A stretch of 36,971 nucleotides of DNA from Bacillus sp. AFS059628. GTDB taxonomy: Bacteria; Bacillota; Bacilli; Bacillales; Bacillaceae_G. The position numbers and the translations under genes were made by a program. The notes under the pieces are model-generated. The model had not been told where the DNA came from. It did not search any database and was given only the letters and a program-made list of their open reading frames with translations. The stretch lies in NCBI RefSeq assembly GCF_002571225.1, contig NZ_NVEC01000062.1, forward strand, positions 1-36,971, in the 5' to 3' direction. Positions 7,694 to 15,622 of this stretch are shown here, piece after piece. Each line of letters opens with the position of its first letter. Positions within the stretch are counted from its first letter, which is position 1.

Positions 7694-8269
7694 TTATCCC
7701 GCATTTGTATATTTCCCGCCCTTTAGAGCAGGCGTAATTATATGTTTCAATGAACGATGTAATTTCGTTACGAGAATCGCTGCTATAATCGCTTTTATGC
7801 AATCACCTGGTAAAAACACAGCACTCACTTTCATCGTCTCCCATATGGAAACACCCATTAAGAAACCTTGTACAGTAATGCCAAATACATAAACTACAAA
7901 AATACCACCAATTATATTAATACATAATACCTTTATTATAGAAATTTCACGTAAGCGCTCAATTAAATAACCAATGACAAACGCTCCAACGATATAACCA
8001 AGTAAATACCCTGCACTTGGTCCAACAAATACACCAAGGCCACCGCGCCCACCAGCAAGTAATGGTGCTCCAACTCCTACAATAAGTAAGAAAACAAGCT
8101 GACTTAACGCACCGAGACGTGAGCCTAGCAATCCACCAGCAAGCATAACACCGAGTGATTGTAATGTAATTGGAACTGGTGTAATAGCAAGAGCAATCGG
8201 AGGTATTAATCCTAACACTCCCATAATAGAACTAAATAAAGCGACGAAAACTAAGTTTTTTATATTCAT
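7694..8269 (-). CDS. bioY: BioY, biotin ECF transporter S-component
   Basis: This is a 191-residue integral membrane protein with about six membrane segments and the BioY pattern LGLIPPIALAITPVPITLQSLGVML followed by a GGRGGLGVFVGPSAGYLLGY stretch. It binds biotin in the membrane and works with the shared energy-coupling EcfA/A'/T module, which is not in this window. An AGGAG-type ribosome binding site lies just before the ATG. Upstream is a sigma-A promoter followed by a BirA-like palindrome, the arrangement expected for biotin repression. In B. subtilis the orthologous position is yhfU of the BirA-controlled yhfU-yhfT-yhfS operon, and here bioY is likewise followed by a ligase and a thiolase. 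Confidence 0.9.
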   Translation of the reverse strand: MNIKNLVFVALFSSIMGVLGLIPPIALAITPVPITLQSLGVMLAGGLLGSRLGALSQLVFLLIVGVGAPLLAGGRGGLGVFVGPSAGYLLGYIVGAFVIGYLIERLREISIIKVLCINIIGGIFVVYVFGITVQGFLMGVSIWETMKVSAVFLPGDCIKAIIAAILVTKLHRSLKHIITPALKGGKYTNAG

Positions 8270-8284
8270 ATTTGCTTCTCCTAT

Positions 8285-8315
8285 TTGTAAACTTAAAACG
8301 ACTTTTAGATAACAT
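8285..8315 (-). promoter_or_regulatory. BirA-like biotin operator
   Basis: TTGTAAAC (8285-8292), a 15-nt spacer and GATAACAT (8308-8315) resemble the Bacillus BirA operator halves TTGTTAAC and GTTAACAA, with 7 of 8 and 6 of 8 matches. It lies just downstream of the predicted bioY transcription start, where bound BirA-biotinyl-AMP would block transcription. Confidence 0.6.
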
Positions 8316-8327
8316 ATTATAGGAGTT

Positions 8328-8356
8328 ATATTATCTTTCTACCTAGCCTTTGTCAA
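8328..8356 (-). promoter_or_regulatory. Sigma-A promoter of the bioY operon
   Basis: On the minus strand TTGACA (8351-8356) and TAATAT (8328-8333) are separated by 17 nt. The -35 is a perfect match and the -10 matches four of six. The BirA-like operator follows within about 12 nt. Confidence 0.6.
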
Positions 8357-8393
8357 CTTATTTTTATCACAGGTTTACCAAAAATAAATTCAA

Positions 8394-10007
8394 TTATTTT
8401 TCTTTATGCAAATGCTCAAGTTCTTTCCGAAGCGCTTGTTTTAAAAACTTTCCAACAGATGTTTTCGGTATTTCTTCCATAAATACAATATCGTCTGGTA
8501 ACCACCACTTTGCAAACTGTGTTTTTAAAAACTCATATATTTCTTCTTTTGTAACCGTACTATTTTTCTTTTGAACGACGCATGCAACTGGGCGCTCTTG
8601 CCACTGCGGATGAGGAACGGCAACGACAGCTGCTTCAAATATAGCATCATGTGCCATTAAAGCATTTTCAAGGTCAACTGAAGAAATCCACTCGCCTCCA
8701 CTTTTAATAACATCTTTCGTACGGTCAACAATTTTCACGCAGCCTTCCTCGTCCACTGTGACAACATCACCAGTATATAACCATCCGTCGCGAAAACCTT
8801 CGACAGTACGCTCATCGTTATAATAGCTTTCAGCGATCCATGGTGCTTGTAAACATAGTTCTCCCATCTCCGTACCATCCCACTTCACTTCACCATTTGT
8901 GCCGACTACTTTCATCTCTACACCAGGGACAATATACCCTTGTTTTGATCTAATTTCTAATTGTTCTTCATATGATAATTCTGTTTCATAACTTTTTAAA
9001 CGTGCAAGTGTTACGAGTGGGCTTGTTTCTGTCATACCATATGCATGGATGAACGGAACATTGTGTTTCTGTTCAAATGCTTTAATAACACTTTTCGGTG
9101 CAGCTGCACCACCGCATAGTATTCTCGTCATACTAGATAAATCGTAACTATTATTTTCTAACTCTTGTAATACACCGAGCCAAATTGTTGGCACACCAGC
9201 AGCTAACGTCACTTTTTCAGATTGGATCATTTCTAATAAAATTTTTGGCGTAAACATCGGTCCTGGAAGAACTTGTTTTGTTCCAAACCAAGTAGCAGCG
9301 AAAGGAAGTCCCCAAGCGTTCACATGGAACATCGGTACAATTGCCATCGCCGCATCACTTTCCGATAAAGCAGCTGTATCCGCTAAACCAAGTGCCATAC
9401 AATGCAAAACAGTACTACGATGCGTATACACAACACCTTTTGGATTTCCTGTAGTCGCTGACGTATAACACATACCAGCAGGTGTATTTTCATCAATATC
9501 TTTTACAAATTGGAAAGTTGGATCGCCTTCTTCTAATAGCTTTTCATAATGATATACAGGTTCTAGCGTAGTATTTGGAAGTACATCTTTATCAGTCATA
9601 ATAATGTAGGCCTGTACTGTTGATAGTTGTGATTGAATATTTTCAACGAGTGGTACGAGATCTTCATCAATAAGTAGAATTCGATCTTCTGCATGCTGAA
9701 TAATGTATGAAATATGTTGAGGAGATAAACGAATATTAATTGTGTGTAAAACGGAAGCAATACCAGGAATAGCAAAATATGCTTCCACATGTCGATGATG
9801 ATTCCACGCTAACGTTCCTATACGCTCGCCTTCTTTAATTCCTAATTTTTTTAACGCACTGGAAAGCCTTCTCGTCCTTTCACCTAACTGCTTATACGTT
9901 AACGTCGTAATTGTATCATGTGTCCGTGAAACAATTTCTTTCTTTGAAAACAGTTTTTCTGCTCTTTCCATCATAGAACTAATTGTTAGCGGTACATTCA
10001 TCATCAT
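8394..10007 (-). CDS. Fatty acyl-CoA ligase (AlkK/FadD-like)
   Basis: This is a 537-residue AMP-forming ligase. Motifs in order are the P-loop CYTSATTGNPKGVVYTH, HAYGMTETSPL, YTGDVVTVDEEGCVKIVDRTKDVIKSGGEWISSVDLE and the catalytic lysine in KTSVGKFLKQALRKE. The SGGEWISSVDLE signature is typical of the medium/long-chain fatty acyl-CoA ligase group that includes AlkK. It makes fatty acyl-CoA from fatty acid, ATP and CoA for beta-oxidation or membrane lipid turnover; chain length is not predictable. A GGGGGAT ribosome binding site stands 9 nt before the first of three near-adjacent ATG-type starts. It is monocistronic and distinct from the ligase at 6164, with a different C-terminal signature. 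Confidence 0.85.
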   Translation of the reverse strand: MMMNVPLTISSMMERAEKLFSKKEIVSRTHDTITTLTYKQLGERTRRLSSALKKLGIKEGERIGTLAWNHHRHVEAYFAIPGIASVLHTINIRLSPQHISYIIQHAEDRILLIDEDLVPLVENIQSQLSTVQAYIIMTDKDVLPNTTLEPVYHYEKLLEEGDPTFQFVKDIDENTPAGMCYTSATTGNPKGVVYTHRSTVLHCMALGLADTAALSESDAAMAIVPMFHVNAWGLPFAATWFGTKQVLPGPMFTPKILLEMIQSEKVTLAAGVPTIWLGVLQELENNSYDLSSMTRILCGGAAAPKSVIKAFEQKHNVPFIHAYGMTETSPLVTLARLKSYETELSYEEQLEIRSKQGYIVPGVEMKVVGTNGEVKWDGTEMGELCLQAPWIAESYYNDERTVEGFRDGWLYTGDVVTVDEEGCVKIVDRTKDVIKSGGEWISSVDLENALMAHDAIFEAAVVAVPHPQWQERPVACVVQKKNSTVTKEEIYEFLKTQFAKWWLPDDIVFMEEIPKTSVGKFLKQALRKELEHLHKEK

Positions 10008-10346
10008 ATTGGTTATATCCCCCTTTAAAGCGTTTTTATTTTTTGTTTATTATAACAGACTTCTACAAATAACCACTATTTTTTTCTGTATTTTCTGAAT
10101 TATTTCTTTGGAAATAATCCTGAACGAGAAAAAAGCATGTTTTGAATACGTTGATTCGAAACATGTTCTTTACTTTTTATAAACTATCTACCTTTTTCCT
10201 TACGTTCTTTTAACATTTTTGTATGCCATATAGCGACAGTATATGGTATATGGTATATGTTGTCATCTCTTTATATAAAGTATATTCATATATACATGTA
10301 AGATGTTGCCCCTATTAACTTCCTTAATAAAACCACTTTTCAATAA
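10008..10346. other. Intergenic region with hairpin and short tandem repeat
   Basis: This 339-nt gap contains the hairpin at 10136-10165 and a run of three 7-bp units (TATATGG, TATATGG, TATATGT) at 10240-10260. It also contains further alternating TATA sequence. No supported gene was seen. Confidence 0.5.
10136..10165 (-). terminator. Terminator after the zinc-ribbon gene
   Basis: A 12-bp stem (arms 10136-10147 and 10154-10165, CATGTTTTGAAT type, one G-T pair) has a 6-nt loop. On the minus strand it is followed by CTTTTTTCTC, so it fits the end of the zinc-ribbon transcript, about 180 nt after its stop. A T-rich tail on the plus strand makes it potentially bidirectional. Confidence 0.6.
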
Positions 10347-10550
10347 TCATAACGGCTTCTGCTTAAACTTTACATAATGTCGTACTTTTAATAAAAGGAC
10401 ATTCCCGCAATCTGTACAAATATAAGCATCTACTGGTGAAGATGTGAACATCGTCTCCTTTTTCCGTATTTGTGCATAACCGACAAACTCACCTTCTCCT
10501 ATATTTTGAGAACCACAATTAGAGCATGTCTGCACGTCTTTCTGTTTCAT
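10347..10550 (-). CDS. Small zinc-ribbon protein
   Basis: This 67-residue protein has two CxxC knuckles, CSNC (Cys9, Cys12) and CTDC (Cys45, Cys48), spaced as in a single zinc ribbon. The intervening segment is GEFVGYAQIRKKE. Proteins like this are sometimes annotated as TFIIIB-related because of the ribbon, but nothing else supports a transcription role; it could bind a protein or nucleic acid. The C terminus is basic (VRHYVKFKQKPL). It is divergent from the GNAT gene and probably monocistronic. Confidence 0.75.
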   Translation of the reverse strand: MKQKDVQTCSNCGSQNIGEGEFVGYAQIRKKETMFTSSPVDAYICTDCGNVLLLKVRHYVKFKQKPL

Positions 10551-10702
10551 GAGAGCACCACCTTTAATCTGTTTCTACTCCCTTCGACAGTTCACTTCCA
10601 TTTCCCTTCCAAAAAACCTCTTATTCTCTTACATTTCAACAGGAATCTCAGAACAAACATCGTATAAGTACTATAAAGTATATTTATTGACGGAGGAATT
10701 GT

Positions 10703-11515
10703 ATGAGTACGATTATGACGCTTAATACAGCTCAAGAAATTGAAAACGCAGAAATACATATGCTCTCTTCTAGATTAGCGCTACTGCAAGCAATAAGCGG
10801 AAATCCAATGCAAATACAAATGAAAAAGTTCGGGAGTGCCACTGCTTTTTCATCAAAAGTAATTGCTGGTCCGGCTTTTAATACGGTAAAAGGTATTACA
10901 TTTACAAATACAGATAAGGTAGATGAAATTATCTCTTATTATCAATCACTACAAATCCCTTGTCGTTTTGAAATTACACCCGCTCAAGGTACAGCTGAAC
11001 TATTTCATTACTTATCTGAAAAAGGTTTTTATCAATCTAGCTTCCATACTGCTTTATATAGTATACCGAGAGAAGATTCATCCCTTCTTCCTTCTAACAT
11101 TTCAGTACGCCAACTAAGAGAAAATGAATTTCATATTTTTGCAGACATATATGTACGTGGATTTAACATGCCATCCTTTACAAAAGATGGCGTGCGCCAT
11201 AATAACAAAATTCTTTACGATAAACCAGGATGGCATTTTTTCATAGCAGAAATTCAAAATACTCCTGCCGGCATTGGTGTCTTGTATATAAATAATGGGA
11301 TCGCTTCATTGGCTGCTTCTGCTACTTTGCCACAATTTCAGCGTAAAGGCTGTCATACTGCATTAATTCAAAAACGAATTGAGACAGCTATTGAATCCAA
11401 TTGTCATTTAATAGTTGGACAAGCAAGGTTCGGTAGCAGCAGCCAAAACAATATGGAACGTGCCCATATGAAAATTGCCTATACGAAATCAATATGGACT
11501 GCAAAAGACATATAA
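10703..11515 (+). CDS. GNAT-family N-acetyltransferase
   Basis: This 270-residue protein contains a C-terminal GNAT fold. Its last third has FIAEIQNTPAGIGVLYINNGIASLAASATLP (beta4/beta5 strands) followed by the acetyl-CoA pyrophosphate loop QFQRKGCHTALIQKRIE. The N-terminal half (about 1-130) is less conserved and may be a degenerate second GNAT domain, since a single GNAT is usually 140-170 residues. The substrate is unknown. A GGAGGAATTGT ribosome binding site precedes the ATG. It stands alone between the zinc-ribbon gene and the CsbD gene. Confidence 0.8.
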   Translation: MSTIMTLNTAQEIENAEIHMLSSRLALLQAISGNPMQIQMKKFGSATAFSSKVIAGPAFNTVKGITFTNTDKVDEIISYYQSLQIPCRFEITPAQGTAELFHYLSEKGFYQSSFHTALYSIPREDSSLLPSNISVRQLRENEFHIFADIYVRGFNMPSFTKDGVRHNNKILYDKPGWHFFIAEIQNTPAGIGVLYINNGIASLAASATLPQFQRKGCHTALIQKRIETAIESNCHLIVGQARFGSSSQNNMERAHMKIAYTKSIWTAKDI

Positions 11516-11686
11516 TTAACATTCCTTCTCCTTGCATTACAATCTTATACATTCTATGACAATTCTTTTTCTATACCATTAATCATTTGAATATTCAAAC
11601 TAGATTTGTTACGCTATTACTAGATACATCATTCAACTTGCAATATGAAAAGAGAATTCTCATCAAACTACAAGGAGGAGAAATGT

Positions 11687-11899
11687 ATGACTAAACATGA
11701 TCATGGTTTAAAAGAAAAAGTAGAAGGTGCTATTGATAAAGTAAAAGGCGAAGTAAAAGAAGTTGTCGGGAAAGTAACTGACAATAAAAAATTACAGGCT
11801 GAAGGAAAATGGGATAAAGTAAAAGGCACTGCTAAAGATACGGTTGGTAATGCGAAAGAAAAAGTACATGAATATAAAGAGCATAAAGAAAATAAATAA
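11687..11899 (+). CDS. CsbD-family stress protein
   Basis: This 70-residue, highly charged, helical protein is rich in Lys and Glu. It carries the CsbD pattern LKEKVEGAIDKVKGEVKEVVGKVTDN and a repeated KWDKVKGTAKDTVGNAKEKV half, so the domain is an internal duplication. CsbD of B. subtilis is controlled by the general-stress factor sigma-B; its molecular role is unknown. An in-frame ATG at 11645 exists, but the ATG at 11687 is chosen because AAGGAGGAG lies 6-7 nt upstream. I looked for a GTTTAA / GGGTAT sigma-B promoter upstream and did not find a convincing one. Confidence 0.85.
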   Translation: MTKHDHGLKEKVEGAIDKVKGEVKEVVGKVTDNKKLQAEGKWDKVKGTAKDTVGNAKEKVHEYKEHKENK

Positions 11900-11982
11900 A
11901 AAAGAACGAAGATGTATGGTTGTGCAAGTAGTAAGTTACTAAAGTTTGTATTTTATATTTGCCCATAAAGTCATTTTAAAAC

Positions 11983-12014
11983 GACAAAAAGATGCCTGAA
12001 GGCATCTTTTTGTC
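11983..12014. terminator. Bidirectional terminator between CsbD and SLH genes
   Basis: A perfect 14-bp stem (GACAAAAAGATGCC with its complement) closes a TGAA tetraloop, with A runs and T runs at the ends. It lies between two convergent genes and can serve both. Confidence 0.85.
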
Positions 12015-12035
12015 TATAAACAACTATTTTACATC

Positions 12036-13514
12036 TTACTTTGTGAAATTTGGTTTTAGGCCACCTGTATACGGTTCGTGCTCAACAAAGATTTTTATAT
12101 CTTTTCCATTCGCGTCTTTCCCTAGTCTTGTATACGTAAATTTCTCTTTATTTAGCTCAGTAAGTTCAAGGACAGCACCATATTTATTATTGCCTAACGA
12201 AACGTGAGCCCTTATTTTATTACCATGTACAACATCAAAGAAACCATAGTCTCCACGACTTTCTCCTGTATTCACATTGAAAAACTCGTATTTATTTGTA
12301 TTTTTATCGTATTTTGCTAGGCTGATTAAGTTTGAGTTGTATTTTGTTACATTATTACCTTGTTCGTCTAATACTGCCGTTCCATTCCATAATGTACTAG
12401 ATAAAATTTCATCTCCATCAACGTCTGTAACTATTTTCCCTGTTGAGCTTTCTAAATTTTTATCAGGTCGCGTAAAAGAAAGTTCTTTTTCATGGTAAGG
12501 AACATGTTCAACAAACACTTCTACGTCGTTCCCTTTTGCATCTTTCCCCATTCTTTTATATGTAAATTTCTCCTTATCTAATTGCGTTAATTCAACAACT
12601 GCTTGATAATTTTGCGTTTCAGAAATTAACACTCTGTTCTTCCCATCGTTCGTTATAAAAAAGGTACCGCTATCATTACGACTCTCTCCTGTATTTGCAT
12701 GAAAGAATTCATACCTTGCAGTTTTAGCATCATATTTTGCAAGCCCGATGAAATTTTGATTTTCTTTCGTTACATCATTATGATCTTTGTCATAGACTTT
12801 TGTCCCTTGCCAATTTGTTTCACCAAGTATGCTAGCTAGTAGTTGCCCTTTCGTTTGTTTAGTTTTCTTAGTTTCTTGTATTGCATTGTATAAAAATTGA
12901 GCGTATTGTTCACGTGTCACATCCATACTTGGAGCAAATTTCCCTTCTCCTACTCCTTTTGCAATATTATTTGTTTGAACAGCACTAATTGCATTTCTTG
13001 CCCATGAGTTCGTTGAAACGTCAGTAAAAGTGTGATCACTCTTTGCTTTTAAATGAAAAGCATTTGTAAGAACCTGCGCCATTTCTGCGCGTGTTAACGA
13101 TGCCTTTGGTCTAAAGTTTCCATGCTCATCCCCCTTAAAAACCCCCATTTCTGTTAACGATAAAATTTCCTTTATATAGCCTGTTGAATCTTCACTTACG
13201 TCACCGTATGGATTTTGGTAATTTTTGTTTTCTTCCATATTAAAATAACGATACATTAAAGCTGCAACCTGTTCGCGTGTTACGTTATCTCCAAAACCAA
13301 ATCTTCCATCATCATAGCCAAAAATGATTTTCTCACCTGTTAATTGCTGAATCGCCTCATATGCCCAGTGCCCCTTTGGAACATCTTTGAATACACCAGT
13401 ATGATTCGTGTTTGGTGTAACCGCTTCTGCTTTCACCTCTCCATTCGTTTCACTTAATAAACTTCCACCTAAAACTGCTGATATGATACATGTTTTTAAA
13501 ATTGTTTTATTCAT
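12036..13514 (-). CDS. S-layer homology protein with two DUF4822-type repeats
   Basis: This is a 492-residue secreted surface protein. A signal peptide is visible at residues 1-30 (KTCIISAVLGGSLLSETNGEVKAEA). Three SLH domains follow at about 41-95, 102-155 and 162-213 (FKDVPKGHWAYEAI, YGDVSEDSTGYIKEI, FTDVSTNSWARNAI), which in the B. cereus group bind pyruvylated cell-wall polysaccharide. The rest is two copies of about 120 residues (about 225-345 and 365-485). Each has W(Q/N)GT.V, LAKYD, YEFF..NTGESR and EKFTY.R.GKDA.G; I associate this unit with DUF4822, of unknown role. A ribosome binding site (AAGGGA) lies about 11 nt before the ATG. It is monocistronic. Confidence 0.85.
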   Translation of the reverse strand: MNKTILKTCIISAVLGGSLLSETNGEVKAEAVTPNTNHTGVFKDVPKGHWAYEAIQQLTGEKIIFGYDDGRFGFGDNVTREQVAALMYRYFNMEENKNYQNPYGDVSEDSTGYIKEILSLTEMGVFKGDEHGNFRPKASLTRAEMAQVLTNAFHLKAKSDHTFTDVSTNSWARNAISAVQTNNIAKGVGEGKFAPSMDVTREQYAQFLYNAIQETKKTKQTKGQLLASILGETNWQGTKVYDKDHNDVTKENQNFIGLAKYDAKTARYEFFHANTGESRNDSGTFFITNDGKNRVLISETQNYQAVVELTQLDKEKFTYKRMGKDAKGNDVEVFVEHVPYHEKELSFTRPDKNLESSTGKIVTDVDGDEILSSTLWNGTAVLDEQGNNVTKYNSNLISLAKYDKNTNKYEFFNVNTGESRGDYGFFDVVHGNKIRAHVSLGNNKYGAVLELTELNKEKFTYTRLGKDANGKDIKIFVEHEPYTGGLKPNFTK

Positions 13515-13939
13515 AGTTTCCCAATCCCTTCATTTAACAAAGAATTACACCACTTATCTTCCAAAATAAGATTCTATGTGAGCAATTCATGTTTTAAATT
13601 TTGATTACAGCTAATCGCTTACACCTCCAAGTTTTTTTTCGTAATATCCATAGCTGTTGTATATAGAAATTATAAATAGCAACTATAAATTGCCCATAAA
13701 TAAATTATTAAAAAAAGATAAAATTAACATAATATATTTTTAATCTCAATCTAAAAAAACGTTATTCTTTCTCATCTAGCTTGTTAAGAAAGAATAACGT
13801 TTTTTAAATTATAGGATCCCTTTTGGTAAAAAAGAAAAAGTTTATTTTATATGTTCAAAAACAATTTCATCATAGTCCTTTCCAAATAAAATATCGGAAA
13901 GAAGCCGTGGCAAATACTTATTTTATAATTAGAGAAAGG
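13515..13939. other. Intergenic region upstream of the SLH gene
   Basis: This 425-nt AT-rich gap holds the long hairpin at 13754-13805 that ends the phosphatase/amidase/DUF2164 operon. The remainder is the 5' region of the SLH gene. A GGAGGTG sequence on the minus strand near 13625 has no start codon at a useful distance. No other gene is supported. Confidence 0.5.
13754..13805 (-). terminator. Strong terminator after the PP2C/amidase/DUF2164 operon
   Basis: A perfect 19-bp stem (arms 13754-13772 and 13787-13805, AAAAAACGTTATTCTTTCT type) has a 14-nt loop and T/A runs at both ends. It lies 135 nt after the DUF2164 stop on the minus strand. Confidence 0.75.
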
Positions 13940-14191
13940 TTACTTCCCTTCATTCTTCTCTAATACATATAAATCTTCTTCAATATTAGATAATTTCTCT
14001 GTTACAAGCTTTCTAGCATCTCCAATTGCTTGATTGTATGCAAATGGTCCTACTAATTTAATCATTTCTTCTATTAAACGCTCTGCTTGGAAGCGCCCAA
14101 TTTCATCTAAATCTTCTTCAACGAAAAATTGCTGAATTTGTGCTACTAGCTCTTCTTTTTTATCATTTGGTATTTTTATATTCATCATCAT
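13940..14191 (-). CDS. DUF2164-family small protein
   Basis: This 83-residue protein has the pattern IQQFFVEEDLDEIGRFQAERLIEEMIKLVGPFAYNQAI, which I recognise as DUF2164, a family of unknown function. It is acidic and helical, with no signal peptide or membrane segment. A GAGGAG ribosome binding site lies 6 nt before the first ATG, and the gene begins 11 nt after the amidase stop, so it is the last member of a three-gene operon with the PP2C-like phosphatase and the amidase. Confidence 0.75.
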   Translation of the reverse strand: MMMNIKIPNDKKEELVAQIQQFFVEEDLDEIGRFQAERLIEEMIKLVGPFAYNQAIGDARKLVTEKLSNIEEDLYVLEKNEGK

Positions 14192-14202
14192 TTATTACTC
14201 CT

Positions 14203-14661
14203 CTATATGTAAGATAGTACGTTTCTTAACTCTACCATAGAAAAACGCTTTCCAGGACAACTTTTTGTAACGCCTTCTAGCTCCCTATGACCGAGTATAT
14301 TTTCTTTCTTTATAGCAAACTGTTTCATAAACATTTTACATAAAGAATATAATGCACTCATTTGTGCGGTAGTTGGATCATATTTATCAAAATTACCCGT
14401 CATACATATTCCAATTGTATCTCTATTATTATCTTTCGCATGTGCTCCAATATGTAAACCTCGTCCTTCGATTACAGTTCCATCTTCTTCAATAAAATAA
14501 TTGTAACCGATTCCGCTCCATCCTCTTACTTTTTGATGAAATTCATGTGTTTTATACACATCCCATCCATCTTCGGATGTATGATGGATAATCAGTTTAT
14601 TCACTTTTTCTAAAGGAACTAATTCATCTTGAAATGTTAAATTAACACATTTAATTTCCAT
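14203..14661 (-). CDS. N-acetylmuramoyl-L-alanine amidase (Amidase_2/PGRP fold), no signal peptide
   Basis: This 152-residue protein is a single zinc amidase domain of the T7 lysozyme/PGRP type, which cuts the bond between MurNAc and L-Ala in peptidoglycan. The metal ligands are visible as His26/His27 in LIIHHTSEDG, His125 in ILGHRELEG and Cys135 in KSCPGKRF. There is no signal peptide and no cell-wall-binding domain, unlike most secreted Bacillus amidases, so it is predicted to be cytosolic or to be released by lysis like a phage endolysin. The start at 14661 has GGGAG 8 nt upstream; a 14685 start would overlap the phosphatase gene by 11 nt. It lies between a PP2C-like phosphatase gene (13 nt gap) and a DUF2164 gene. 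Confidence 0.85.
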   Translation of the reverse strand: MEIKCVNLTFQDELVPLEKVNKLIIHHTSEDGWDVYKTHEFHQKVRGWSGIGYNYFIEEDGTVIEGRGLHIGAHAKDNNRDTIGICMTGNFDKYDPTTAQMSALYSLCKMFMKQFAIKKENILGHRELEGVTKSCPGKRFSMVELRNVLSYI

Positions 14662-14674
14662 TTGAACATCTCCC

Positions 14675-15478
14675 TTAAAAATCAATGATCATAATTGTTT
14701 TATCATCTGGTCGTATTTTCTTTTCCCCTTCTAGCTCTTCAATAATTGCTACATATTCATTTATACTATTCTTTCTTATATATGCAACAGTTTGTTCGAG
14801 TGGCCAATCTGGGTGGAATAATCCGTCTGAACAAATAAAAATCCCACTCACTTCATCTATATGTAATTCCCCATGCTGCAAATAATGAATCGCTTCTTTC
14901 ATTCCATTCGCAACGGAATACCCACCCTGCACATTTGCAAGATAACGATTATATTTTAACTGTTCTCGCACATCTTGAAAAACATGTTCTTCTGGTACAG
15001 ATAATCCCTTTTTACGATCTTCTTCTCTTTTCTTTTTGGCTCTTTTACTAATTCCTTCAACCGTGTCTTTCGTTAATACTTGCATCGTTCCATTTTGAAG
15101 TATTGCGACAATCATACAGTCCCCTAACTGTACATATTCAATTTTCTCCCCATCTATTTGCACTGCCGCAATACATGTGCACCACAAATGCTCTTTTTTT
15201 CTCGTGTCTACTTCATATTCTAACATTTTTCTTTGCAATGCTTCGTTTGCTTTTGCAACTGCAACTGGTAAACTATAATTTTCACGTAATGAAGCAAAAT
15301 AACTTGCAAATAAATGCGAAGCGATGTATGCTCCATTATGTCCCTTTTCATCACGAAACGGGACGAGCGGTGTTGCACCGTCGCATACACCATACATCTT
15401 TTTTTCTTCATTACAAAAATAAGAATCCTCACATTCTTGCTTCAACGGGCTTTTCTGTTGATATGTTTTTATCTTCAC
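14675..15478 (-). CDS. PP2C-like serine/threonine phosphatase
   Basis: This 267-residue protein has the ordered metal-binding motifs of the PPM/PP2C family. They are ECEDSYF (Asp18), YGVCDGAT (Asp33 and Gly34), YVQLGDCMI, FICSDGLF and RPDDKTIMII with the last conserved aspartate. Such enzymes remove phosphate from Ser/Thr using two Mn/Mg ions. It is not the housekeeping PrpC, which normally sits beside prkC. A TTG at 15496 opens the frame, but a GTG at 15478 is preferred because AAAGGGGA lies 7 nt before it. It is the first gene of the operon with the amidase and the DUF2164 gene. No cognate kinase is in the window. Confidence 0.8.
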   Translation of the reverse strand: MKIKTYQQKSPLKQECEDSYFCNEEKKMYGVCDGATPLVPFRDEKGHNGAYIASHLFASYFASLRENYSLPVAVAKANEALQRKMLEYEVDTRKKEHLWCTCIAAVQIDGEKIEYVQLGDCMIVAILQNGTMQVLTKDTVEGISKRAKKKREEDRKKGLSVPEEHVFQDVREQLKYNRYLANVQGGYSVANGMKEAIHYLQHGELHIDEVSGIFICSDGLFHPDWPLEQTVAYIRKNSINEYVAIIEELEGEKKIRPDDKTIMIIDF

Positions 15479-15622
15479 AACTGTATCCCCTTTCAAATAA
15501 TAAAATACTCAAATTCTTTTGATTAATCAAATTTCCCGAAATAAACTGTTTTTACCCAAAACTTTCAATATCATATATAATCTTGAAATAATATGAATTT
15601 TTTAGTGAAGGACGGGAAAGAG

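Noticed and set aside
11516-11686. Sigma-B promoter for the CsbD gene
   Set aside because: No GTTTAA / GGGTAT pair with suitable spacing was found upstream.
12036-15478. Possible phage lysis module suggested by the amidase
   Set aside because: No holin, tail, portal or integrase genes are nearby, and the neighbours are a phosphatase and a DUF2164 gene.
15103-15522. Open frame of 139 codons on the plus strand
   Set aside because: It lies wholly opposite the PP2C-like gene, which has all family motifs, and has no ribosome binding site.
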